This document shows positions 5,909 to 12,469 of a stretch of 13,024 nucleotides of DNA, one piece after another. Positions within the stretch are counted from its first letter, which is position 1. Each line of letters starts with the position of its first letter. The notes below the pieces were generated by a model. It had not been told where the DNA came from, did no database searches, and worked only from the letters and a program-made list of their open reading frames with translations. The DNA is from an uncultured Alphaproteobacteria bacterium (GTDB lineage Bacteria; Pseudomonadota; Alphaproteobacteria; Sneathiellales; Sneathiellaceae), in contig CALEMG010000014.1 in assembly GCA_937910835.1 (NCBI GenBank), forward strand, positions 1-13,024, in the 5' to 3' direction. The position numbers were made by a program, and so were the translations under genes.

Positions 5909-6925
5909 CTAACGTCTCCGATTGGCCATTGCGATGCGCATAAGCGCCCGTCGGCAGATGGCTTCGTCCGGATAACCTGTTGATTTGCATTTCATTTCCG
6001 CATCGAGCGTAATCTCGAGGCAGGTCGCGAAATGCGCGCTCGATTTTCCGCCAATCTCCGCTGCCGCCTTTTTCTGGTTGAAGAAGGGAATGCCTGCCTT
6101 GCGGATCGCATCCTCGGCGCGGGCCCCGGCATCGCGGATTGCCGCGGCCTTGTGCAGTTGTTTCAGCTGGTTCTGGATCATGCGAAGGAAGCCGATGGGG
6201 CTTTCTCCGGCAGAAAAGGCCTTGTTGAGATACTTTTCCAGCCCGTTCAAATCGCCAAGCAGGGTTGCGTCAATCACATCGAAGATACTTTGCGCGCTGG
6301 AATCGCCGATATTGGCGCGCACATCGGCGAGGGTCATCGGATCTGTCCGTCCGCGCATATAGAGCACCAGTTTCTCCAGCTCGCCCCGGGAGATCGCCCG
6401 GTCACTGCCGAGGTTTTCGCGCAAATACTCAATAACCTCCCGCGAGGGGTTGAGGTTCGCCGCGCCCAGTACCTCGTTGATAAGGCCAAGAATATCCTGC
6501 GCCTTGTCATGAAAACAGGGCGTCACGGCACCATTCGGCGCCTTGCTGATCATCTTTACCAGCGCGCTGTCTTTTCGAATGTCGCCTGCCTCGATCACCA
6601 GGACACTGTCGGTGAGGTCCAGCCCCAGCACCGGCTCGAAATAGCCTTTGGCAATGATATTCGCCACGCGCAGGCGGACAACGCGTTCCCCGCCCATCAT
6701 GGAGATGGCCGTGACTTCATCCATCAGCCGCGCGGGATCACCACTCAGGTCGCTGGCTTCCATCTCGGTATAGCGAAACGGATCGTCGAGGCTCTCGACA
6801 ATACTCACGCAAATCGCGCGGGAAAGCTCCCGTACGAGGCCTTCGTCGGGCCCGAACAGGAGGAAAATGCGGTATTTCGGGTCGCGGGATTTAAGAAAAG
6901 CAGGGATTTGGTTGCTTTTCAGCTC
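5909..6925 (-). CDS. holA: DNA polymerase III delta subunit (clamp loader)
   Basis: HolA is the wrench of the clamp loader that opens the beta sliding clamp. I take the GTG at 6925 as start (338 residues, the usual size), because the family begins with V/M-x-L-K-x-x-Q-x-x-x-FL and here reads VELKSNQIPAFL, with AGGA ten bases upstream. The longer frame from 6985 would add 20 low-complexity residues and overlap lptE by 53 bases. Recognisable are RIFLLFGPDEGLVREL near the start, DPARLMDEVTAISMMGGERVVRLR, the DSVLVIEAGDIRKDSALVKM strand-helix and the C-terminal GESPIGFLRMIQNQLKQL collar-region helix. It sits seven bases after lptE, as in many Alphaproteobacteria. Identification rests on these motifs plus conserved order. 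Confidence 0.92.
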   Translation of the reverse strand, partial: ELKSNQIPAFLKSRDPKYRIFLLFGPDEGLVRELSRAICVSIVESLDDPFRYTEMEASDLSGDPARLMDEVTAISMMGGERVVRLRVANIIAKGYFEPVLGLDLTDSVLVIEAGDIRKDSALVKMISKAPNGAVTPCFHDKAQDILGLINEVLGAANLNPSREVIEYLRENLGSDRAISRGELEKLVLYMRGRTDPMTLADVRANIGDSSAQSIFDVIDATLLGDLNGLEKYLNKAFSAGESPIGFLRMIQNQLKQLHKAAAIRDAGARAEDAIRKAGIPFFNQKKAAAEIGGKSSAHFATCLEITLDAEMKCKSTGYPDEAICRRALMRIAMANRRR

Positions 6926-6932
6926 CACCGGA

Positions 6933-7433
6933 TCACCGTCCTGCGAAGAAGACGGAAAGCTGCTGGTTGATCTGTTCGGCGGCAACCAGCGCGGCGCGTT
7001 TTTCCGCGTTATTCGCGGCGGAGAGGTTGGCGAACTCCGACTGCACCACGTTGTAGGAGGCGATATTCTGCGTCGATCCGGAGTAGATAGCCTCTTTCCC
7101 GGTGGCGTCCGTCAGGCGAAACTTGCTGTTGAGCGTCAGGTTATAACGGGTCTTGGTGTCGTCATTCTGGATGGCGAGACCTTCGGACTGCACCTCGATG
7201 ACGACGGCAAGGCGATAGGCCGGCGTTTTCGGAATACCGCCCGGATTGGCAAGATCAAGTAATTCATTGCGCAGGATCTGGCCCGTCCGTCCGCCGATCG
7301 GTTCTACATAGATTTGAGCGAGCTTTTCCTGCACCCCGGCGTTACGCGTCGCGCTGCCGTAAAGCGGCTGAAACCCGCAGGCCGCCGTGAGGCCGACAAT
7401 CAGGAAAACAAGGCTGACCCTAAATAACGACAT
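6933..7433 (-). CDS. lptE: LPS-assembly lipoprotein LptE
   Basis: LptE is the outer-membrane lipoprotein that plugs and stabilises the LptD barrel inserting lipopolysaccharide. From the ATG at 7433 the product is 166 residues: signal peptide MSLFRVSLVFLIVGLTAAC with the lipidated Cys at 19, then GFQPLYG, the hallmark start of mature alphaproteobacterial LptE. Later parts include EKLAQIYVEPIGGRTGQILRNEL and YRLAVVIEVQSEGLAIQNDDTKTRYNL, fitting the family fold. The lipobox has Thr at -3 (T-A-A-C), a little less usual than Leu. The start overlaps the end of leuS by 14 bases (7420-7433) in another frame; the open frame further upstream lies within leuS and would bury the signal peptide. holA follows after seven bases. 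Confidence 0.92.
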   Translation of the reverse strand: MSLFRVSLVFLIVGLTAACGFQPLYGSATRNAGVQEKLAQIYVEPIGGRTGQILRNELLDLANPGGIPKTPAYRLAVVIEVQSEGLAIQNDDTKTRYNLTLNSKFRLTDATGKEAIYSGSTQNIASYNVVQSEFANLSAANNAEKRAALVAAEQINQQLSVFFAGR

Positions 7434-9978
7434 TGACGATCCGGTTTGGTACAACGATGACTTTGCGAATGGCATTTTCGCCGATTGCATTCTGGACTGA
7501 TTTCTGCGCGAGTGCAATTTCTTCCACTTTTGCGGCCTCTTCATCGAGTGCCACCTCTATGGTGGCGCGTAGCTTGCCTTTTACCTGCACAGCCATGGTT
7601 ACCCGGTCCTCAACGATAAGGGCAGGGTCGGCCTGTGGCCAGCGCGTCTCCACCAACATGGTGTCATGGCTCAACATTTGCCAGAGTTCTTCAGCGAGGT
7701 GAGGCATCATCGGCGCGACCAGCTGGACAATAATTTCCATGCTTTCGCGCAGCGCCCATTTTGCATCGGCGCTTTCTTTGAATTTGAACTCATTAAGCGC
7801 CTTCATAAACTCATAGATGCGGGCGATGGCATTATTGAAATGCAAATCCTCAATATTCTGTGTGACCTGCGCGATGGTCTTATGTGCGGCTTTTCGAAGC
7901 TCAAGCGCCCCGCCGGCAAATTCACCGGGTGCCGTTTCGCCAGGGGCGGCGGCCATATCCATATTTTCCGAAATATAGCGATGCAGCCGCTGCTTGAAGC
8001 GCCAGGCACCGGTTGCGCCCGCGTCGGTCCATTCCATGTCCCGATCGGGCGGGCTGTCGGAGAGAACGTACCAGCGCGCGGCATCTGCCCCGAATTTCTC
8101 GATAATCGCGCCGGGGTCGACAACATTTTTCTTCGATTTCGACATTTTCTCGACGCCGCCGATGGTGACGGGCTTGCCGGTGGCGAGCTCGATCAACTCT
8201 CCGGCATCGTTATGGTCCACCTCGTCAGGCAGCAACCATTCGCCGGTCGCGGATTTATAGGTCTCATGGGTCACCATGCCCTGCGTGAACAGCCCGGCAA
8301 AGGGTTCCTTCACATCGGACCAGCCGGTTTCCATCATGCCGCGCGAATAAAACCGCGAATAGAGCAGATGCAGGATCGCATGCTCGATCCCGCCGATATA
8401 CTGATCAACGGGCAGCCAGTAATCCACCTTCTCCCGTTCCACAGGCAGATCGGCACGAGGGGAGCAAAAGCGCGCGAAATACCAGGATGAATCCACGAAG
8501 GTGTCCATGGTGTCGGTCTCGCGCGTCGCATCACCGCCGCATTCGGGGCATTTCACATGCTTCCATGTCGGGTGATGATCGAGCGGGTTGCCCGGTTTAT
8601 CAAATGTCACGTCATCAGGGAGTTTGACGGGAAGATTTTCCTCCGCCTCCGCAACGGTGCCGCATTTTTCACAATGGATCATCGGGATCGGACAGCCCCA
8701 ATAACGCTGGCGCGACAGGCCCCAGTCCCTGAGGCGGTAATTGATCTTTTCCGTGCCTTTGCCCATTTCCTCCAGTCGTCGGATAATCTCGGATTTCGCG
8801 GCCTCGACCTCCATCCCGTCGAGAAACTCCGAATTGATGATCTTGCCGGGGCCGGTGTAGGCCTCGTCGCCAATTTCCGGGGTTTCGTCGTCCGGAGAGA
8901 CAACGGGGGTGACCTCAAGGCCGTATTTCCGCGCGAAATCCAGATCGCGCTGGTCATGGGCGGGACAGCCGAAGATCGCGCCCGTGCCATAATCCATTAG
9001 GACGAAGTTGGCGACATAGATGGGCAGCGTCTTGCCGGAAATAAAGGGATGGGCGACTTCAAGGCCCGTATTCACGCCCTTTTTTTCTGCCTTTTCAATG
9101 GCTTCCTCGCTGGTGCCCATCTGATGGCATTCGGCGACGAAGGCGGCAACATCAGCGTTATCTTTCGCCAGCCGCTGGGTCAGCGGGTGATCGGCGGAAA
9201 CCGCCATGAAGCTCGCGCCGAAGAGGGTATCGGGCCGCGTGGTGTAGATATTGAGCGGTTCATTTTCACCAATGATATCAAAGGCGATATGCGCGCCCTG
9301 TGACCGGCCGATCCAGTTCTGCTGCATAAGGCGCACGCGATCAGGCCAGCGGTCAAGCTTGTCGAGCGCGGTTAAAAGTTCCTCGCTGTAATCAGAGATG
9401 CGGAACATCCACTGATCCAGTTTCCGCTTCTCGACCACGGCGCCAGAGCGCCAGCCCTTGCCGTCAATCACCTGCTCATTGGCGAGCACGGTCATATCGA
9501 TGGGGTCCCAGTTAACCCAGGTCTCTTTCCGGTAGACGAGGCCTTTCTTGAAGAAATCGAGGAAGAGCTTCTGTTGATGCCCGTAATAGCCGGGATGGCA
9601 GGTCGCGATTTCCTTGCTCCAATCGAGCGAGAGGCCCATACCTTTTAGCTCGTCCCGCATATGGGCGATATTGGCATAGGTCCAGTCGGCGGGATGGACG
9701 CCCTTATCACGTGCGGCGTTTTCGGCGGGCAGCCCAAAAGCGTCCCAGCCCATGGGGTGCAGGACATTGAAGCCCTGGGCTGCCTTGTAGCGCGCCACGA
9801 CGTCGCCCATGGTGTAGTTGCGGACATGGCCGATATGAATGCGCCCCGAAGGGTAGGGGAACATCTCAAGTACGTAGTATTTGGGCTTGGCCGGGTCGGC
9901 CTCTACTTCGAAACTCTTATGCTCGGCCCAGCTGGCCTGCCACTTGGCTTCAACTTCTTTTGCATTATAGCGGGACAT
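7420..9978 (-). CDS. leuS: Leucyl-tRNA synthetase
   Basis: A full-length 852-residue class Ia synthetase that charges tRNA-Leu. The N-terminus has YVLEMFPYPSGRIHIGHVRNYT, with HIGH at 48-51. The CP1 editing domain shows the threonine-rich TTRPDT (246-251) and the CPAHDQRD segment (aspartates 342 and 345), so post-transfer editing should be intact. Cysteine pairs in CEKCG and CPECGG mark the zinc-ribbon-like insert. The catalytic KMSKS is at 611-615, and the anticodon-binding and C-terminal domains end in ENAIRKVIVVPNRIVNVVI, typical of bacterial LeuRS. The ATG at 9978 has GGGAAG upstream. It follows the DUF3576 gene by 113 bases and overlaps lptE by 14 bases. I see no T-box or leader-peptide control ahead of it. 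Confidence 0.98.
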   Translation of the reverse strand: MSRYNAKEVEAKWQASWAEHKSFEVEADPAKPKYYVLEMFPYPSGRIHIGHVRNYTMGDVVARYKAAQGFNVLHPMGWDAFGLPAENAARDKGVHPADWTYANIAHMRDELKGMGLSLDWSKEIATCHPGYYGHQQKLFLDFFKKGLVYRKETWVNWDPIDMTVLANEQVIDGKGWRSGAVVEKRKLDQWMFRISDYSEELLTALDKLDRWPDRVRLMQQNWIGRSQGAHIAFDIIGENEPLNIYTTRPDTLFGASFMAVSADHPLTQRLAKDNADVAAFVAECHQMGTSEEAIEKAEKKGVNTGLEVAHPFISGKTLPIYVANFVLMDYGTGAIFGCPAHDQRDLDFARKYGLEVTPVVSPDDETPEIGDEAYTGPGKIINSEFLDGMEVEAAKSEIIRRLEEMGKGTEKINYRLRDWGLSRQRYWGCPIPMIHCEKCGTVAEAEENLPVKLPDDVTFDKPGNPLDHHPTWKHVKCPECGGDATRETDTMDTFVDSSWYFARFCSPRADLPVEREKVDYWLPVDQYIGGIEHAILHLLYSRFYSRGMMETGWSDVKEPFAGLFTQGMVTHETYKSATGEWLLPDEVDHNDAGELIELATGKPVTIGGVEKMSKSKKNVVDPGAIIEKFGADAARWYVLSDSPPDRDMEWTDAGATGAWRFKQRLHRYISENMDMAAAPGETAPGEFAGGALELRKAAHKTIAQVTQNIEDLHFNNAIARIYEFMKALNEFKFKESADAKWALRESMEIIVQLVAPMMPHLAEELWQMLSHDTMLVETRWPQADPALIVEDRVTMAVQVKGKLRATIEVALDEEAAKVEEIALAQKSVQNAIGENAIRKVIVVPNRIVNVVI

Positions 9979-10091
9979 AGGCTGCTTCCCGTTCCATTCT
10001 TGTCTGTGTATCTAAAGGGTACCTGTGCCCGCCTTCCTCATTCTCTGGAAAGATTTGGGTGCGAACTCTCTATGGCCCGGTTCTTATAAGG

Positions 10092-10640
10092 TTATTCGCC
10101 TTCGCGCGCTACCCTGAGTTCGCGCGCCTTGGCAAGAATGGCATTTTCTAGATCCGCCGTGACTTTAGGGGCGAGCGGGACGGCAATCCATTGGTTCACG
10201 GTATCGAGGTTCTGCTTGAAGGCGGTGACGCGTACACCGTCCGCGCGCAGGCGCCGATCGAGGATGTAGACGGTCACCTTGAAGCGCTCGTTCGGTGAAT
10301 CGGGGGAGGAATACCAATCGGTGATGATCACGCCGCCAAATGGATCAGCCGAGGAAAGCGGCATGAAGGAGAGCGTGTCGAGTGAAGCGCGCCAAAGATA
10401 GGCATTAACGCCGAGGCCGCCGCCGGACCCTAAGCCACCACCTTGCAATTCTTTGTCATCGTCGCCGAAAAGACCACCCTTGCCGAAGATGGTGTCGTCA
10501 GGCGCGTTGCCTGTCTGGTAAACGGTCCCTCGACTTGATGTTGGAAAGGTGGAATTTGCACTCAAATCAGATTCACAACCCGTCAGCAATAACGCCAGGC
10601 AACAGCCGACTGCTACCGCATATAATTTTTGTCGTGTCAT
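10092..10640 (-). CDS. DUF3576-domain lipoprotein of unknown function
   Basis: A 182-residue predicted lipoprotein: from the ATG at 10640 it starts MTRQKLYAVAVGCCLALLLTGC, with lipobox LTGC and lipidated Cys at 22. A polar and Gly-rich linker follows (GGLFGDDDKELQGGGLGSGGG), then the conserved block GVNAYLWRASLDTLSFMPLSS and ADPFGGVIITDWYSSPDSPNERFKVTVYILDRRLRADGVRVTAF, which I recognise as DUF3576. An in-frame ATG at 10658 would add six residues, but its AGAGGA is only about two bases away and it lies about five bases from the inferred transcript start, whereas 10640 has AGGA 11 bases upstream. The family commonly sits ahead of leuS in Alphaproteobacteria. The lipid anchor and the neighbouring lptE suggest an envelope role (inference only). 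Confidence 0.88.
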   Translation of the reverse strand: MTRQKLYAVAVGCCLALLLTGCESDLSANSTFPTSSRGTVYQTGNAPDDTIFGKGGLFGDDDKELQGGGLGSGGGLGVNAYLWRASLDTLSFMPLSSADPFGGVIITDWYSSPDSPNERFKVTVYILDRRLRADGVRVTAFKQNLDTVNQWIAVPLAPKVTADLENAILAKARELRVAREGE

Positions 10641-10669
10641 ATCTGTCAGAATCCTCATTTCCTCTGGCT

Positions 10670-10698
10670 ACTAAACGCTCAAATTAGGGCGAAATCAA
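10670..10698 (-). promoter_or_regulatory. Candidate sigma70-type promoter for the DUF3576 gene
   Basis: On the minus strand TTGATT (10698-10693) and TTTAGT (10675-10670) stand 17 bases apart, matching four or five of six positions in each consensus hexamer. Transcription would begin near 10663, about 23 bases before the ATG at 10640. This also argues against the upstream ATG at 10658. Found by eye; no experimental support. Confidence 0.4.
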
Positions 10699-10833
10699 GA
10701 AAAGGTGAGTTTATGCCAGCTTTCCGCTTTTGAGAACAGGAGAAAATGGCCGTGAACCAATATATCACGGGAACCCGTCGTTTCGCCCTCCGCCCCGAAA
10801 TAAATTGTCGTCATAAAAATTTCACGGGAAAGT

Positions 10834-10851
10834 TTGTGATGCTAGTCACAA
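10834..10851. promoter_or_regulatory. CRP/FNR-family binding site, near-consensus CRP palindrome
   Basis: TTGTGATGCTAGTCACAA is an inverted repeat with perfect TGTGA-N6-TCACA half-sites, the core of the CRP consensus, with an extra matching T/A pair outside. Its centre is 25-30 bases upstream of a TTGACG hexamer (10867-10872), giving roughly -60 relative to the start inferred there, a class I activator position. It probably controls the porin at 10981; control of the divergent DUF3576 gene is possible but more distant. The regulator could be any CRP-like protein of this organism. Confidence 0.6.
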
Positions 10852-10866
10852 GTGGTTCTGGATCGC

Positions 10867-10895
10867 TTGACGGGGTAGATTTCAATCATCATTAC
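10867..10895 (+). promoter_or_regulatory. Candidate promoter of the first porin gene
   Basis: CTTGACG gives a good -35 hexamer (10867-10872). Seventeen bases on, CATTAC (10890-10895) is a weak -10, as expected for an activator-dependent promoter below the CRP-like site. The start would lie near 10902, leaving a leader of about 80 bases. A second possible -10, TATTAT at 10945-10950, has no good -35. A short hairpin (GCAGC 10954-10958 with GCTGC 10965-10969) sits just before the ribosome-binding site AGGAG at 10971. Confidence 0.35.
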
Positions 10896-10980
10896 TTTTG
10901 CGTGACCGCTGGGGCGTATCGGTCTTTCGCTTTTATTATCAATCTATTATACAGCAGCTCTTATGCTGCCAGGAGTCAAA

Positions 10981-12051
10981 ATGAAAAAGGCAATTTTGGG
11001 TACGACAGCGCTTGTTGCTGTTGGTGCATTCGCCGCCGCACCGGCCTCCGCAGCGGATAAAATCCAGCTTGGTGTCGGTGGTTATATGCAGTCCACATAC
11101 TTCTATCAGGACGGCGACGAGCCAGCAGGCACGCCATCTCGTATTTCCGACCGGGTAACGCAAGAAGGTGAAATTCATTTCACCGGCGAAACCACACTCG
11201 ATAATGGCCTGAGGTTTGGCGTCAATGTTCAGCTCGAAGCGTACGAAGCAACCGACCAGATCGACGAAACCTACATCTTTGTTGAAGGTTCCTTCGGTCG
11301 TATCCTTCTCGGGTCTGAAAACAGTGCTTCTTACCTGATGCATTACACCAGCCCGTCACCGGTTCCGATGTTCTCTGCGGATTCGAACAACGTCGCCCCG
11401 AGCGGACAGGCCAACACGACATATAACAATATGTTCTCTGATGCGGACAAGATCACATACTTCTCGCCGCGCTTTGCGGGCTTCCAGTTCGGCGCTTCCT
11501 ATGTTCCTGACGGAAATGCGGAAACGGGTTCAAGCGGAAATACACAGTTCCAGGCACCAGCCTTCGAAGCCGGTCTTGATCGCGGTTACTCCGTTGCCGT
11601 CAATTATGTCAACAAGTTCGGCGGTGTCGATGTTGGCGTGTCTGCAGGTTATGAGCAGGCAGAAGTCGCCGCCGCATCGGAAGACCAGTCTGCTTACAGT
11701 CTGGGTGCCTCTGTCGGGGTTGCTGGTTTCACCGTTGGTGCCGGGTACGCAATCGATAAAGATCTCGCCGGTGTTTCCGACAGTGACAGGAAAGCCTGGT
11801 CTGCCGGCGTCAAATATGGCATGGGCCCCTGGGCGGTTGGTGTACAGTACTCCAAAACGACTGATGAGCCCGCGGCTGGCGCGGATCTGGACGCCACGAC
11901 ATGGATCATTGGCGGTCAGTACGCTCTTGGCCCGGGGATCACGGTGTTCGGTGGTGTTGAAATTGATGACAATGACCTGACCGCAAGTACGGCAACCCGT
12001 ATGGCAGGAAAAACGAATACTTTCTTTGTAGGTACGGCGGTTAATTTCTAA
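10981..12051 (+). CDS. General porin, outer-membrane beta-barrel (alphaproteobacterial type)
   Basis: A 356-residue porin. The ATG at 10981 has AGGAG five bases upstream; an in-frame ATG at 10963 lies before that site and would spoil the signal peptide. Residues 1-24 form a Sec signal, MKKAILGTTALVAVGAFAAA then PASA, cleaved before ADKIQLGVGGYMQS. The rest alternates in short amphipathic strands typical of a 16-stranded trimeric porin: LGVGGYMQSTYFYQ, EIHFTGETTLDNGLRFGVNVQLEA, ETYIFVEGSFGRILLGSENSA, ITYFSPRFAGFQFGASY. It ends in FFVGTAVNF, the C-terminal Phe recognised by the BAM complex. It would let small solutes across the outer membrane. A likely CRP-type site lies upstream, a strong terminator follows, and a close paralogue starts 418 bases downstream. 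Confidence 0.94.
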   Translation: MKKAILGTTALVAVGAFAAAPASAADKIQLGVGGYMQSTYFYQDGDEPAGTPSRISDRVTQEGEIHFTGETTLDNGLRFGVNVQLEAYEATDQIDETYIFVEGSFGRILLGSENSASYLMHYTSPSPVPMFSADSNNVAPSGQANTTYNNMFSDADKITYFSPRFAGFQFGASYVPDGNAETGSSGNTQFQAPAFEAGLDRGYSVAVNYVNKFGGVDVGVSAGYEQAEVAAASEDQSAYSLGASVGVAGFTVGAGYAIDKDLAGVSDSDRKAWSAGVKYGMGPWAVGVQYSKTTDEPAAGADLDATTWIIGGQYALGPGITVFGGVEIDDNDLTASTATRMAGKTNTFFVGTAVNF

Positions 12052-12074
12052 TTCGCCACACTTTGGAAAACTTG

Positions 12075-12107
12075 AAAAGGGGGCAGAATTTCTGCCCTCT
12101 TTTTTTT
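12075..12107 (+). terminator. Strong intrinsic terminator after the first porin gene
   Basis: AAAAGGGGGCAG (12075-12086) pairs with CTGCCCTCTTTT (12092-12103) through a five-base loop AATTT, 12 pairs with one G-T, and a T-run continues to 12107. It lies 23 bases after the porin stop. The A-run before the stem could also let it work on the opposite strand. This is a textbook Rho-independent terminator and separates the two porin transcripts. Confidence 0.9.
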
Positions 12108-12357
12108 GATGGTAGATTCTGATAGGCGAACGCGAGTTCCGCCTGTGCTGTTGTTTTGGACCATCTGACACCCGAAACGAGGTACCTAAAAGGGTGCAGG
12201 CCCCATTTTTATGTCCAGCCTCTTAAAACCGCGAAAAACAAAGGCGTTATGTCTTCTTCCTGATGTGCCAATATAGACATGAATAGCTAACCGTCGTTCA
12301 AATGTGACTTTTTAAGCACAGTTGGGTAAATTTGGCAAAAACGCCATCGTCTTGCGC
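12108..12357. other. Gene-free stretch between the porin genes with several inverted repeats
   Basis: No coding sequence is convincing here. Visible structure: GATGGT (12108-12113) against ACCATC (12160-12165), enclosing a hairpin AGGCGAAC (12124-12131), GCGA loop, GTTCCGCCT (12136-12144) with one bulged C; then CACCC (12169-12173) against GGGTG (12192-12196) around the palindrome AGGTACCT. Beyond 12200 it is AT-richer, with nothing I can name. A small RNA or long leader of the second porin is possible but not supported by a clear promoter plus terminator. Confidence 0.3.
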
Positions 12358-12387
12358 TTGACCGGATGGCCGTTAACCTTCTTTACT
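12358..12387 (+). promoter_or_regulatory. Candidate promoter region of the second porin gene
   Basis: TTGACC (12358-12363) followed after 18 bases by TTTACT (12382-12387) is the best hexamer pair seen; a second CTTGAC at 12392-12397 lacks a matching -10. Next comes the exact tandem repeat TTATGGCCT twice (12398-12415). No CRP-type palindrome like that of the first porin is found here. The call is weak. Confidence 0.3.
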
Positions 12388-12469
12388 CCCTCTTGACTTA
12401 TGGCCTTTATGGCCTTGCGTCTGTATTTTAATCTTAGTTCTCTGGCTTTCTGAGCAGAGGGGAGACAAA

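Noticed and set aside
5339..5983. 214-codon plus-strand frame opposite the HAD gene
   Set aside because: Same length by chance; the minus-strand HAD frame has all four catalytic motifs, while this frame has none.
6032..6970. 312-codon plus-strand frame opposite holA
   Set aside because: It is an antisense shadow of a well-supported holA; its product has no recognisable domain and no ribosome-binding site.
7666..8490. 274-codon plus-strand frame opposite leuS
   Set aside because: Shadow of leuS, which is complete and has every expected motif on the other strand.
10816..10834. Possible parS site around TTTCACGGGAAA
   Set aside because: Only one mismatch in the inner 12 bases, but the flanking G/C and T/A positions of the 16-base parS consensus are all wrong; it is also beside a porin, and no true parS is seen anywhere in the window.
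10746..11060. Open frame with AGGAG before its ATG in the gap upstream of the first porin
   Set aside because: The spacing to the ATG is only about three bases, the frame runs through the CRP-like site and into the porin signal sequence in another frame, and the product resembles nothing.
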